The notes: generated from the sequence alone by a model not told the origin. A DNA stretch of 64,000 bases from Candidatus Chryseobacterium colombiense (GCA_029203185.1 CP119310.1:930001-994000); one strand, 5' to 3'; positions 44,599 to 52,622 are shown, counted from the first letter of the stretch. Program-made: numbers and translations.

Positions 44599-45343
44599 AA
44601 AGAGAATTATTCCCTGTTTGGATATCAAAGACGGAACGACGGTAAAAGGAATTAACTTTGAAGATCTGAGAAATGCCGGAAATCCAATTGAACTGGCAAA
44701 AAAATACGAATATGAAGGAGCCGATGAGTTGGTTTTTCTGGACATTACAGCCACCATTGAAGAACGAAAAACTTTTATTGAATTGGTAAAAGAGATTGCT
44801 CAGGAAATCAGTATCCCTTTTACCGTAGGTGGTGGAATTTCAGCGATTGAAGATGTCAGAAAGCTACTGGAAGCCGGAGCCGATAAAATAAGCATCAATT
44901 CTTCCGCAGTGAAAAACCCAAAGCTGATCTCTCATTTAGCCGAAGAATTTGGAAGACAATGCATTGTTGTTGCCATTGATACCAAGTTTGTTAATGGTTC
45001 TGATTGGGTTCATGTGAAAGGCGGACGAGAAATTACGGATTTAGGAACGTTGGATTGGGCGAGAAAAGCAGAAGAACTGGGAGCCGGAGAAATTCTTTTG
45101 ACTTCTATGGATGGAGACGGAACCAAAAATGGTTTTGATATAAAAATTACAAAATTGGTCTCCGAAAACGTAAATATTCCGGTAATTGCTTCCGGTGGAG
45201 CTGGAAAAATTGAAGATTTCGAGAACGTTTTTACTCAAACAAAAGCGACAGGAGGTTTGGCAGCAAGTATTTTCCATTTTGGAGAAATAAAAATTCAGGA
45301 TTTAAAAAATGAATTAAAATCTAAAAAAATTGCAGTACGATGA
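44591..45343 (+). CDS. hisF: Imidazole glycerol phosphate synthase, cyclase subunit
   Basis: 250 residues, a TIM barrel. LKKRIIPCLDIKDGTTVKGINFE holds the first catalytic Asp, IVVAIDTKFVNG the second, and VIASGGAGKIEDFENVF the phosphate site. It uses HisH-made ammonia to form the imidazole ring and AICAR. The start at 44591 gives the family's usual MLKKRIIPCLD beginning; another ATG lies two codons upstream. It overlaps hisA by eight bases and hisIE by four. Confidence 0.95.
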   Translation: MLKKRIIPCLDIKDGTTVKGINFEDLRNAGNPIELAKKYEYEGADELVFLDITATIEERKTFIELVKEIAQEISIPFTVGGGISAIEDVRKLLEAGADKISINSSAVKNPKLISHLAEEFGRQCIVVAIDTKFVNGSDWVHVKGGREITDLGTLDWARKAEELGAGEILLTSMDGDGTKNGFDIKITKLVSENVNIPVIASGGAGKIEDFENVFTQTKATGGLAASIFHFGEIKIQDLKNELKSKKIAVR

Positions 45344-45927
45344 ACATTAATTTTAATAAGGGAGAAGGTTTAATTCCAGTTATTATCCAGGATGACAGAA
45401 CATTGCAGGTTCTTATGTTGGGATACATGAATGAAGAAGCTTTTGAAAAAACAAAAAACGAAGGAATAGTGACCTTTTTCAGCCGTTCAAAAAACAGGCT
45501 TTGGACGAAAGGGGAAGAATCCGGCAATTTTTTAACGGTAAAAAGTATTGAAATGGATTGTGACAATGATACAGTTTTAATTAAAACCATTCCAAAAAAT
45601 GTAGCCTGTCATACCGGAAGTTTCAGTTGTTTTGGAGATAAAAATGCTAAAGGTTTTCTCTATGAACTTGAAGAAAAAATTAACCAGAGAATTGAAGAAA
45701 AAATTGAAGACTCTTACACATACTCATTATTTCAAAGAGGAATCAATAAAATAGCCCAAAAAGTAGGAGAGGAAGCTGTAGAATTGGTAATAGAAGCCAA
45801 AGACAATAATGATCATCTGTTTAAAAATGAAGCCGCAGATTTACTTTATCATTATTTGATTTTATTAAAAGCCAAAAATATGAGTTTAGAAAATATTGAA
45901 GAAATTTTGATGATTCGTAATAAATAA
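45340..45927 (+). CDS. hisI: Bifunctional PRAMP cyclohydrolase / PRATP pyrophosphohydrolase
   Basis: 195 residues; a HisI-HisE fusion (often called hisIE). HisI part (about 1-105): LIPVIIQDDRTLQVLMLGYMNEEA, FFSRSKNRLWTKGEESGN and the zinc cysteines in MDCDNDTVLIKT and CHTGSFSCF. HisE part (about 110-195): YSLFQRGINKIAQKVGEEAVELVIEA, with the Glu cluster that binds magnesium. It performs steps two and three. It is the last biosynthetic gene of the operon. Confidence 0.95.
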   Translation: MNINFNKGEGLIPVIIQDDRTLQVLMLGYMNEEAFEKTKNEGIVTFFSRSKNRLWTKGEESGNFLTVKSIEMDCDNDTVLIKTIPKNVACHTGSFSCFGDKNAKGFLYELEEKINQRIEEKIEDSYTYSLFQRGINKIAQKVGEEAVELVIEAKDNNDHLFKNEAADLLYHYLILLKAKNMSLENIEEILMIRNK

Positions 45928-45961
45928 ATCGTATTTTTATTTTTAATTAAAAACGAAAACC

Positions 45962-46105
45962 ATGTCAGAAAACGAAAAAAAGGAAAATCCTCAGTTACCT
46001 AAAAATGAGGAAGAAAATTTAACCGCACTTTCTCAGAAAGGAGGAACGCGCGGAGGAAAGAATCCCATTAATGAAGCTTCAAAAAGCGGTACTACGGGAG
46101 GATAA
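45962..46105 (+). CDS. Very small hydrophilic protein, 47 residues
   Basis: Reading frame ATG to TAA, composed almost only of Glu, Lys, Asn, Gly, Ser, Thr (MSENEKKENPQLPKNEEEN, then GGTRGGKNPINEASKSGTTGG). It starts 35 bases after hisIE and ends just before a terminator, so it may ride on the his transcript. Its C-terminal NEASKSGTTGG resembles the NKSGK-ending tiny proteins at 58799-59171. It has no membrane segment and is probably disordered. The function is unknown. Confidence 0.6.
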   Translation: MSENEKKENPQLPKNEEENLTALSQKGGTRGGKNPINEASKSGTTGG

Positions 46106-46110
46106 AAATA

Positions 46111-46144
46111 AAGAGCCAATTATATTAATTGGCTCTTATTTTTT
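46111..46144. terminator. Terminator of the his operon (and of the convergent peptidase gene)
   Basis: AAGAGCCAAT pairs with ATTGGCTCTT around an eight-base loop, then TATTTTTTA follows. It lies between converging genes. Confidence 0.85.
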
Positions 46145-46157
46145 ATAGATGATAATC

Positions 46158-47324
46158 TTATTTAATTAAGAACTTTCTCACCGCAGTTTTACCTTCTGAT
46201 TTAATGATTCCTAAATAAGCCCCTCTCTTCAACATCGAAACATTCACTTTTGTTTCGTTTTCTGTTTTCAGCAAAGACCTTCCTGACAAATCCGTAATTT
46301 CAAAATTAAAATTCCTGATATCCTTAGGAAGTTCAATATTGAGAATATCTTTTGCAGGATTAGGATACATCCTAACTCCATCAAGTCTGTTGATTGTAAT
46401 ATCGGATGTTCCCAACGTTGTACTGGCGATTGCAAAATGCTGAAGTGCACCCACCGAAGCTTTTCCTACATTAAAAACATAAGTAGGATCTACATTGGCA
46501 AATGTATCATTTGCGGTATGCTCATTGTAGCTTCTTGTTGTTTCATAAAAGCCGGTAATGATGTCTCCTTTTCCCTCAAAAGGCATATAATCTGAAGAAT
46601 AAGCATTTGACATATTTACTTGAAGTGGTGAATATAATGTGGTACAGTTTGCCAGCTGTTGCGTCATTGCTAAAGACGGGGCATTATTTCCGGTCTGTCC
46701 GCTCTGATCGCTTTCACAATTAATTGTATTGTTTGTATTTCCTATTTTGCCGCCTACCTGATCAATATTAAATATTACGCGTAAATCCAGCTGACGAACA
46801 TTATTCTGGAATACTACATTATTTACATAGTGTGTACTTCCTACCAAACCTTGCTCTTCCCCTGAAAAATGAATAAATTTAATAGAATATTCCGTAGGAA
46901 CATCTTTTAAAATTCTTGCAGCTTCTAATATGATAGAAGTTCCACTTCCGTTATCACTTACCCCAGGACCTACGATTGTATCGTAATGACCGCAGATAAT
47001 GACATACGTATTGGGATATAAAGTTCCTGTTTTGGTAATAATAAGGTTTTTGGATATTGAGCTTCCATAAGTAAAAGAATCTTCCGTAATCTGGCTTGTA
47101 GTATAACCAAACGACTGGTATTTTGCTTTCAACCAATTCAAGGCATCAGTATTCGCTGTAGAACCCGTAGTTTTCACTCCTAAATTGCCAAACTCCTGTA
47201 AAAGAGTCGTAACATTCGTTTGGGAAACCTGGTTGGCTCTTGTTTGATAAGCCTGAATAAAACTTTGTGCCTTACTGCAAAATCCGACAACTGATAAAAA
47301 TAGGAGAGTACTGATCTTTTTCAC
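46158..47324 (-). CDS. Secreted M28-family zinc peptidase with T9SS sorting domain
   Basis: 388 residues. A signal peptide (STLLFLSVVGFCSKAQ) is followed by an M28 aminopeptidase domain: zinc ligands in CGHYDT (His 113), VSDNGSG (Asp 124) and the catalytic Glu pair in SGEEQGLVGS (156-157). A spacer leads to a C-terminal type A sorting domain of about 75 residues (DGVRMYPNPAKDILNIELP to AVRKFLIK). Such cargo passes the outer membrane via the type IX system, of which PorQ is encoded in this window. It probably releases amino acids from peptides outside the cell. Confidence 0.92.
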   Translation of the reverse strand: MKKISTLLFLSVVGFCSKAQSFIQAYQTRANQVSQTNVTTLLQEFGNLGVKTTGSTANTDALNWLKAKYQSFGYTTSQITEDSFTYGSSISKNLIITKTGTLYPNTYVIICGHYDTIVGPGVSDNGSGTSIILEAARILKDVPTEYSIKFIHFSGEEQGLVGSTHYVNNVVFQNNVRQLDLRVIFNIDQVGGKIGNTNNTINCESDQSGQTGNNAPSLAMTQQLANCTTLYSPLQVNMSNAYSSDYMPFEGKGDIITGFYETTRSYNEHTANDTFANVDPTYVFNVGKASVGALQHFAIASTTLGTSDITINRLDGVRMYPNPAKDILNIELPKDIRNFNFEITDLSGRSLLKTENETKVNVSMLKRGAYLGIIKSEGKTAVRKFLIK

Positions 47325-47360
47325 TGGAAATCCTCGATTTTAAACTTTATTAATAAAGGA

Positions 47361-47391
47361 CAAATGTAAATAATAAAAAAATCCCGAGCAA
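47361..47391 (-). promoter_or_regulatory. Promoter of the M28 peptidase gene
   Basis: On the minus strand TTG (47389-47391) is followed after 20 bases by TACATTTG (47361-47368). The -33 element lies in the loop of the upstream rplT terminator hairpin, so the two signals overlap. Confidence 0.6.
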
Positions 47392-47405
47392 AAAACCCGG
47401 GATTT
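47379..47405 (-). terminator. Terminator of rpmI-rplT
   Basis: AAATCCCG pairs with CGGGATTT, with an 11-base loop; the minus strand continues into a run of T. Confidence 0.8.
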
Positions 47406-47428
47406 ATATTGATAACAAAAATTTTACA

Positions 47429-47773
47429 TTATTTTACTTGATCTACAACTGCTTTGAAAGCTTCAGGGTGATTCATTGCTAAATCTGCTAAAACTTTTCT
47501 GTTAAGCTCAATGTTGTTCTTTTTAAGAGCTCCCATAAATTGAGAGTAAGACATTCCGTGTACTCTAGCTCCCGCGTTGATACGAGTGATCCAAAGTGCT
47601 CTGAAGTTTCTTTTCTTCTCTTTTCTACCACGGTAAGCATATTGCATTGCTTTTTCTACCGCGTTTTTAGCTACAGTCCAAACGTTCTTTCTTCTACCGA
47701 AAAAACCTTTAGCTTGCTTAAAAATTTTCTTTCTGCGTGCTCTTGAAGCTACGGCATTTACTGATCTTGGCAT
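47429..47773 (-). CDS. rplT: 50S ribosomal protein L20
   Basis: 114 residues, normal length, highly basic. The N-terminus PRSVNAVASRARRKKIFKQA and the C-terminal MSYSQFMGALKKNNIELNRKVLADLA are hallmarks of L20, which folds with 23S rRNA early in assembly. It follows rpmI on the same strand with a 121-base gap. Confidence 0.97.
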   Translation of the reverse strand: MPRSVNAVASRARRKKIFKQAKGFFGRRKNVWTVAKNAVEKAMQYAYRGRKEKKRNFRALWITRINAGARVHGMSYSQFMGALKKNNIELNRKVLADLAMNHPEAFKAVVDQVK

Positions 47774-47894
47774 AATTTAAATTGTTTTTTTGAAATGTGC
47801 GGCAAACTGTTTCATTGCACTTAGCTGCTCCATTTCAGGGTTAAATTGTTGAATTTGTTTGAATTCTTATAAACCGAATATAGATTTATAAAAA

Positions 47895-48092
47895 CTACTT
47901 AATGGCTAGTTGACGTTGAACGCTTTTCTCATCCACTTTAGCTACGTAAGAAGTAGTAGTAAGATTTCTCTTCTGCTTAGTTTCTTTCTTAGTTAAGATG
48001 TGGCTTTTGTAAGCATTTTTTCTTTTGATCTTACCTGTACCAGTAAGAGCAAAACGCTTTTTAGCACCTGATTTCGTTTTTAATTTTGGCAT
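47895..48092 (-). CDS. rpmI: 50S ribosomal protein L35
   Basis: 65 residues, normal length: PKLKTKSGAKKRFALTGTGKIKRKNAYKSH at the start, then the basic KKETKQKRNL. It is the usual partner of L20 in the infC-rpmI-rplT order. A separate promoter and leader hairpin lie just upstream. Confidence 0.96.
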   Translation of the reverse strand: MPKLKTKSGAKKRFALTGTGKIKRKNAYKSHILTKKETKQKRNLTTTSYVAKVDEKSVQRQLAIK

Positions 48093-48134
48093 TGTTTTGC
48101 TTTTTATTGTTTTGTTATCAATATCTGTATTGGC

Positions 48135-48157
48135 TATTCCTAAATAGATTAGGAATA
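48135..48157 (-). promoter_or_regulatory. Leader hairpin before rpmI, possible L20 autoregulatory site
   Basis: TATTCCTA pairs with TAGGAATA around a seven-base loop, about 45 bases upstream of rpmI inside the presumed 5' untranslated region. L20 represses its own operon through RNA leaders in several bacteria; this element is only a candidate. Confidence 0.4.
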
Positions 48158-48165
48158 ATAGTCTG

Positions 48166-48173
48166 CAAAATTA
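48166..48173 (-). promoter_or_regulatory. Probable -7 element of rpmI-rplT
   Basis: The minus strand reads TAATTTTG, an exact -7 match, about 75 bases upstream of rpmI. A clear -33 element is not seen. Confidence 0.45.
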
Positions 48174-48260
48174 AGAAAAAAAAACGAGACTTGAAAAGAA
48201 AATTTCCAACCGGAATTAATCTCAGCAGTAACATACAAAAGCTTTTTGATGATTAAATAA

Positions 48261-48293
48261 AAAACTACAATCGGTATCTCCAATTGTAGTTTT
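48261..48293 (-). terminator. Terminator after the alpha/beta hydrolase gene
   Basis: AAAACTACAAT pairs perfectly with ATTGTAGTTTT, with an 11-base loop, separating the hydrolase from the rpmI promoter. Confidence 0.75.
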
Positions 48294-48314
48294 CTTTTAA
48301 ATATATTGACAAAA

Positions 48315-49136
48315 TTAAGACTGGATGAACTCCAATAAGTCTTTATTAATTGTTTCGTGCTCCGTAGTTGGCATTCCGTGAGGGAATCCCGGATACGTAA
48401 TCAACTTTCCGTTTTTCAAAAGTTTTGCTGATTTGATAGCAGAATTTTCGATGGGTACGATCTGATCATCTTCTCCGTGAAGTACCAGAACCGGAATATC
48501 CACAGCTTTCAGATCTTCGGTAAAATCAGTTTCAGAAAATGCTTTGATTCCGTCATAATGAGCCACGATTCCGCCCATCATTCCCTGTCTCCACCAGTTT
48601 CTCTGTACACCCTCTTTTACATTAGCGCCTTCTCTGTTGTATCCGTAGAAAGGGAACGTCAAGTCAATATAAAATTGGTTTCTGTTGTTCAAAGTTTGCT
48701 CTCTGATGCCGTCGAAAACTTCCATCGGAACTCCGTCTGGATTCGTTTCACTTTTAACCATAATTGGAGGAACAGCGCTGATCAAAACAGCTTTTTTAGC
48801 TCTTCCGTTAGCATATTTGTTAACATAACGGATTACTTCACCACCTCCTGTAGAATGTCCGATATGGATAACATCTTTCAGATCTAAAAATTCAACCAGT
48901 TCTGCTGCATCAGAAGCATATTGTTCGATCGTGTGGTTATAAATATTCTGGCTTGATCTTCCGTGACCTCTTCTGTCGTGAGAAATCACTCTGTAACCTC
49001 TCTGTAAAAAGAAAATTACCTGCGCATCCCAATCATCTGAAGATAAAGGCCATCCGTGGTGAAACATCAATACTGGTCCTGCTCCTTGGTCTTTGTAAAA
49101 AATCTCTGTTCCGTCTTTTAATTTTAGTGTGCTCAT
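48315..49136 (-). CDS. Alpha/beta hydrolase, non-heme haloperoxidase-like
   Basis: 273 residues. The nucleophile elbow GHSTGGGEV holds the catalytic Ser; the acid is in VLHGEDDQIVP and the His in FPHGMPTTEHE. The pattern MFHHGWPLSSDDWDAQ and ISHDRRGHGRSSQ fits the haloperoxidase/arylesterase group. The natural substrate is unknown. It sits between infC and rpmI, which are normally adjacent, and has its own promoter and terminator, so it looks like an insertion into the ribosomal cluster. No signal peptide. Confidence 0.88.
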   Translation of the reverse strand: MSTLKLKDGTEIFYKDQGAGPVLMFHHGWPLSSDDWDAQVIFFLQRGYRVISHDRRGHGRSSQNIYNHTIEQYASDAAELVEFLDLKDVIHIGHSTGGGEVIRYVNKYANGRAKKAVLISAVPPIMVKSETNPDGVPMEVFDGIREQTLNNRNQFYIDLTFPFYGYNREGANVKEGVQRNWWRQGMMGGIVAHYDGIKAFSETDFTEDLKAVDIPVLVLHGEDDQIVPIENSAIKSAKLLKNGKLITYPGFPHGMPTTEHETINKDLLEFIQS

Positions 49137-49197
49137 GTTTTGCTGTTTAATTTGTTATTCTTTGGTTTAAATAATTTTTTGTTTCTTATTTCTAAAA

Positions 49198-49205
49198 CAA
49201 ATGTA
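49198..49205 (-). promoter_or_regulatory. Probable -7 element of the hydrolase gene
   Basis: The minus strand reads TACATTTG, an exact -7 match, 62 bases before the start codon. A TTTTG lies 15 bases further upstream, slightly close. Confidence 0.45.
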
Positions 49206-49360
49206 TAGCAAAAATTTTATCAAAATATTGATTTATGATAAATTTTAATACATAATTAATAAGTATTATCAATTTATACAAAATAGTAATCAATTTTTAA
49301 TAATTTATTGAGTTATGTTAATAAAAAATTATTTTTAAAATTTAATAGCATAAAAAACAA

Positions 49361-49384
49361 AAACCTCAAATTACTTTGAGGTTT
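49361..49384 (-). terminator. Terminator after infC
   Basis: AAACCTCAAA pairs perfectly with TTTGAGGTTT around a four-base loop; the minus strand continues GTTTTTT. Confidence 0.85.
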
Positions 49385-49422
49385 TAATTATTGTAATCAG
49401 ATCTTCATGATCTGGCTGTAGA

Positions 49423-49983
49423 TTATTTAGCCGGCTTTTTAGGACTCATCATCATAATCATTCTTTTTCCTTCAAGCTTAGGAAGCTGGTCTACTTTTCC
49501 AACGTGCTCCAGTTCCTGAGCAAGTTTTAGAAGTAAGATCTCTCCCTGATCTTTAAAGATAATAGAACGGCCTTTAAAAAATACGTAGGTTTTTAATTTT
49601 GAACCTTCTTCAAGGAATTTTTCAGCATGCTTCTTCTTGAATTCGTAATCGTGCTCATCAGTCTGAGGTCCGAAACGGATTTCTTTTACTACAACTTTTA
49701 CCTGCTTGGCTTTTAGTTCCTTTTGCTTTTTCTTTTGCTCATATAAGAATTTTTTGTATTCTAATATTCTTGCAATAAACGGTTCTGCCTTATCGGAAAT
49801 TACTACTAAATCCAATTCTTGTTCTGCAGCAATCTGTCTTGCTTTGTCGATTGGGTAGATTCCCGGCTCTACGTTATCGCCCACTAAACGAAGCTCTCTC
49901 ACACGAATTTTATCGTTGATCAAGTGAGCGTCCTCTTGTACCGGACGTCTCTGTGGGCCCCTGTTGTTAAATCTTTGTGCTAT
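49423..49983 (-). CDS. infC: Translation initiation factor IF-3, non-standard AUA start
   Basis: 186 residues when read from the ATA at 49983: it begins IAQRFNNRGPQRRPVQEDAH, which is the expected IF-3 N-terminus. The N-domain (INDKIRVRELRLVGDNVEPG...) and C-domain (KEIRFGPQTDEHDYEFKKKHAEKFLEEG) are complete. From the upstream in-frame stop to this point no ATG, GTG or TTG occurs; the only common start, a TTG at 49923, would cut off a conserved 20 residues. E. coli infC likewise uses a rare AUU start, which IF-3 itself discriminates against, giving autoregulation. thrS lies upstream. Confidence 0.88.
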   Translation of the reverse strand: MAQRFNNRGPQRRPVQEDAHLINDKIRVRELRLVGDNVEPGIYPIDKARQIAAEQELDLVVISDKAEPFIARILEYKKFLYEQKKKQKELKAKQVKVVVKEIRFGPQTDEHDYEFKKKHAEKFLEEGSKLKTYVFFKGRSIIFKDQGEILLLKLAQELEHVGKVDQLPKLEGKRMIMMMSPKKPAK

Positions 49984-50034
49984 TGTATTATAATTTTATT
50001 GGTTAATCTTCTATTTTTTATCAATCATTCTGAA

Positions 50035-50042
50035 CAAAATTA
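50035..50042 (-). promoter_or_regulatory. Probable internal promoter -7 element before infC
   Basis: The minus strand reads TAATTTTG, an exact match, 52 bases upstream of the ATA start. It lies within a possible hairpin (ATCATTCT at 50024 paired with AGAATGAT near 50058). infC may have its own promoter besides that of thrS. Confidence 0.4.
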
Positions 50043-50076
50043 ATTTTTAAATTTTCTAGAATGATATTTTTTTGAT

Positions 50077-52014
50077 TTAAGCATTAAACTCAAATCCTGT
50101 TTTTGATGCTTCTTTAAAATAAGTAACAAAATCTTCAATCTTCATTACTCCTAAATCACCTTCACCACGTCTTCTTACAGAAATTGTGCCATCATTTTCT
50201 TCATTTTCTCCCACTACAATCATAAATGGAATCTTTTTCAATTCTGCATCACGGATCTTTTTACCCGTTTTCTCGTTTCTGTCATCAATTAATCCGCTAA
50301 TATCGTGATTTTCCAGTAATTGAGAAACTTTTTTAGCATAATCTACATATTTCTCACTGATTGGTAAAATAATGAACTGATCCGGAGCCAGCCACAATGG
50401 GAAATCTCCCGCTGTATTTTCAATCAGGATCGCAATAAATCTTTCCATAGAACCGAATGGTGCTCTGTGAATCATTACCGGTCTGTGCTTTTCTCCATCA
50501 TTTCCAGTATACCAAAGATCGAATCTCTCCGGTAGGTTATAATCCACCTGAATAGTTCCTAGCTGCCATTTTCTTCCTAGCGCATCTTTTACCATGAAAT
50601 CCAGTTTAGGACCATAGAATGCCGCTTCACCATATTCAGTAACTGTATTCAAGCCTTTTTCAGTTGCAGCCGTTACGATTGCATTTTCAGCTTTTTCCCA
50701 GTTTTCATCGGTTCCGATATATTTTTCTTTGTTATTTGGATCTCTTAATGAAATCTGAGCCGTAAAATCAGCAAACCCTAATGAACCAAAAACATAAAGA
50801 ACTAAATCGATCGTTTTCTTAAATTCATCCATCAACTGATCAGGAGTACAAAACAAATGTGCATCATCCTGAGTAAATCCACGAACTCTCGTTAAGCCGT
50901 GAAGCTCACCACTTTGCTCATATCTGTAAACAGTTCCAAATTCAGCGTATCTTTTAGGTAAATCTCTATAGCTCCATTGCGAAGTTTTATAAATTTCACA
51001 GTGATGCGGACAGTTCATTGGCTTCAGCATGAATTCTTCTCCTTCATTCGGAGTTTTAATAGGCTGGAAACTGTCTGCTCCATATTTATCCCAGTGTCCT
51101 GAAGTTACATATAATTCTTTTGCTCCGATGTGCGGAGAAATAACGAACTCATAGCCTGCTTTTTTCTGAGCTTCAGAAAGGAAGTTTTCTAATTTCTTTC
51201 TTAAAGCAGCTCCTTTTGGCAACCATAAAGGCAATCCCTGACCCACTTTTTCAGAAAAAGCAAAAATCCCCAGTTCTTTACCTAATTTTCTGTGATCTCT
51301 TTTCTTAGCTTCTTCTAAAAGCTCAAGATATTCTGTTAAATCTTTCTGTTTCGGGAAAGAAATACCATATACTCTCGTTAATTGAGGGTTATTTTCGTTT
51401 CCTCTCCAATATGCTCCGGCAGCATTTAAAATCTTCATTGCCTTCACAATGCTTGTATTCGGAATGTGTCCTCCACGGCAAAGATCTGTGAAATCATCGT
51501 GAGTTACAAAAGTGATTTCTCCATCATTCAGGTTTGAAATCAATTCCACCTTATAAGGATTATCCGCATATACTTTTAATGCTTCCTCTTTAGAAACAGG
51601 GTATAATGAGAACGTTGAGCCTTTTTTAGCATTTTCCAATACTTTTTTCTCAATCTTCTCAAAATCTTTATCTGATAAAGTTTCGTCACCGAAATCTACA
51701 TCATAATAGAATCCTTTTTCGATTGCAGGACCAATAGTCAGCTTAGCATTAGGATAAAACTCAAGGATAGCCTGCGCCAAAAGGTGGGCAGAAGAATGCC
51801 AGAAAGCTTTCTTTCCAAGATCATCATTCCAGGTTAACAATTGTACCGTAGCATCCGTGGTGATAGGCGTGGTTGTCTCTACTTGTTTGTCGTTTACAAC
51901 TGCGGAAATGGTATTTCTAGCCAATCCCTCGCTTATAGATTTTGCCACATCTAGCGGAGTAACTCCTGCCTCGAATTCTCTGACACTATTGTCTGGAAGT
52001 GTAATTTTTATCAT
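50077..52014 (-). CDS. thrS: Threonyl-tRNA synthetase
   Basis: 645 residues, normal length. An N-terminal TGS domain (about 1-62, FEAGVTPLDVAKSI), an editing domain with the HSSAHLLAQAI motif (about 75), a class II catalytic core (MNCPHHCEIYK with a zinc Cys; GEAAFYGPKLDFMVKDALGR; RAPFGSMERFIAILIE) and a C-terminal anticodon-binding domain (DQFIILPISEKYVDYA). It charges tRNA-Thr. It heads the translation cluster, with infC downstream. Confidence 0.97.
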   Translation of the reverse strand: MIKITLPDNSVREFEAGVTPLDVAKSISEGLARNTISAVVNDKQVETTTPITTDATVQLLTWNDDLGKKAFWHSSAHLLAQAILEFYPNAKLTIGPAIEKGFYYDVDFGDETLSDKDFEKIEKKVLENAKKGSTFSLYPVSKEEALKVYADNPYKVELISNLNDGEITFVTHDDFTDLCRGGHIPNTSIVKAMKILNAAGAYWRGNENNPQLTRVYGISFPKQKDLTEYLELLEEAKKRDHRKLGKELGIFAFSEKVGQGLPLWLPKGAALRKKLENFLSEAQKKAGYEFVISPHIGAKELYVTSGHWDKYGADSFQPIKTPNEGEEFMLKPMNCPHHCEIYKTSQWSYRDLPKRYAEFGTVYRYEQSGELHGLTRVRGFTQDDAHLFCTPDQLMDEFKKTIDLVLYVFGSLGFADFTAQISLRDPNNKEKYIGTDENWEKAENAIVTAATEKGLNTVTEYGEAAFYGPKLDFMVKDALGRKWQLGTIQVDYNLPERFDLWYTGNDGEKHRPVMIHRAPFGSMERFIAILIENTAGDFPLWLAPDQFIILPISEKYVDYAKKVSQLLENHDISGLIDDRNEKTGKKIRDAELKKIPFMIVVGENEENDGTISVRRRGEGDLGVMKIEDFVTYFKEASKTGFEFNA

Positions 52015-52038
52015 TGTTTACTAAGAAATTTTAAGATG

Positions 52039-52046
52039 CAAAAATA
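52039..52046 (-). promoter_or_regulatory. Probable -7 element of thrS
   Basis: The minus strand reads TATTTTTG, an exact -7 match, 25 bases upstream of the start codon. The -33 element is not clear. Confidence 0.45.
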
Positions 52047-52107
52047 CGCATTTTTTAGTTAAAATACTATATTCGCATGTACTTAAACCCAGAATTAATA
52101 TTAAATA

Positions 52108-52301
52108 ATGAAAAAAATATTTTCAGTCTTTACAATTACTATTTCCATATTCAGGTTTTCATAGAAAAACACTTCAAAATTTTCAATCGGTTATAACGAA
52201 AATGTTGAAACTTCAGCGATTTCGTTCCGCAATTACTAAAAGCGTTTGAAAACAGTAGTATCGAATTCATTAATTCTGAACTGGCAAAAGCAAAAGAATA
52301 A
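52108..52301 (+). pseudogene. Possible gene relic with frame breaks
   Basis: An ATG opens a signal-peptide-like stretch (MKKIFSVFTITISIF) but hits a stop after 18 codons. Further on, two different frames each look protein-like: FSIGYNENVETSAISFRNY, then AFENSSIEFINSELAKAKE ending at a TAA. Together this could be a decayed small secreted protein. No family is recognised, and random AT-rich sequence could mimic it, so confidence is low. Confidence 0.3.
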
Positions 52302-52359
52302 TTTCAAACTGTATTTTTCAGAAGAAATTTAGTAATATTGATGTTTAAAAGCTATCCTT

Positions 52360-52533
52360 ATGACCATCAAAAACTTAGTAATAAATATCATTATTTTAGT
52401 CGTGATTGTTTTGATCATTAAGATTATTGTGAAATTTTTCAATATTAATATAAATGACAATCTTTTGATCGTAGTATTTACAATAAGTTTTGTAATATTC
52501 AGTTTATTGTATTGCAGATCAAAAAAATTGTAA
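52360..52533 (+). CDS. Possible 57-residue membrane protein
   Basis: ATG to TAA frame with two hydrophobic helices (VINIIILVVIVLIIKIIVKF and LIVVFTISFVIFSLLYC) separated by a short polar turn (NININDN) and ending in a basic RSKKL tail. Two-helix hairpins of this kind are common tiny membrane proteins. The opposite-strand frame here is a less coherent, isoleucine-rich shadow. It has no recognised family. Confidence 0.45.
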   Translation: MTIKNLVINIIILVVIVLIIKIIVKFFNININDNLLIVVFTISFVIFSLLYCRSKKL

Positions 52534-52622
52534 TATAATTTTAGCGAAAAAAGATTACTCAATGTAATCCTTTACTTTTTAAGATTAATAAAATAGTGTA
52601 TTAGACTGTTCTTAGAAAACTG

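Noticed and set aside
52329..52562. 77-residue minus-strand frame
   Set aside because: Isoleucine/lysine-rich low-complexity product; the opposite plus-strand frame has a coherent two-helix membrane pattern with a basic tail.
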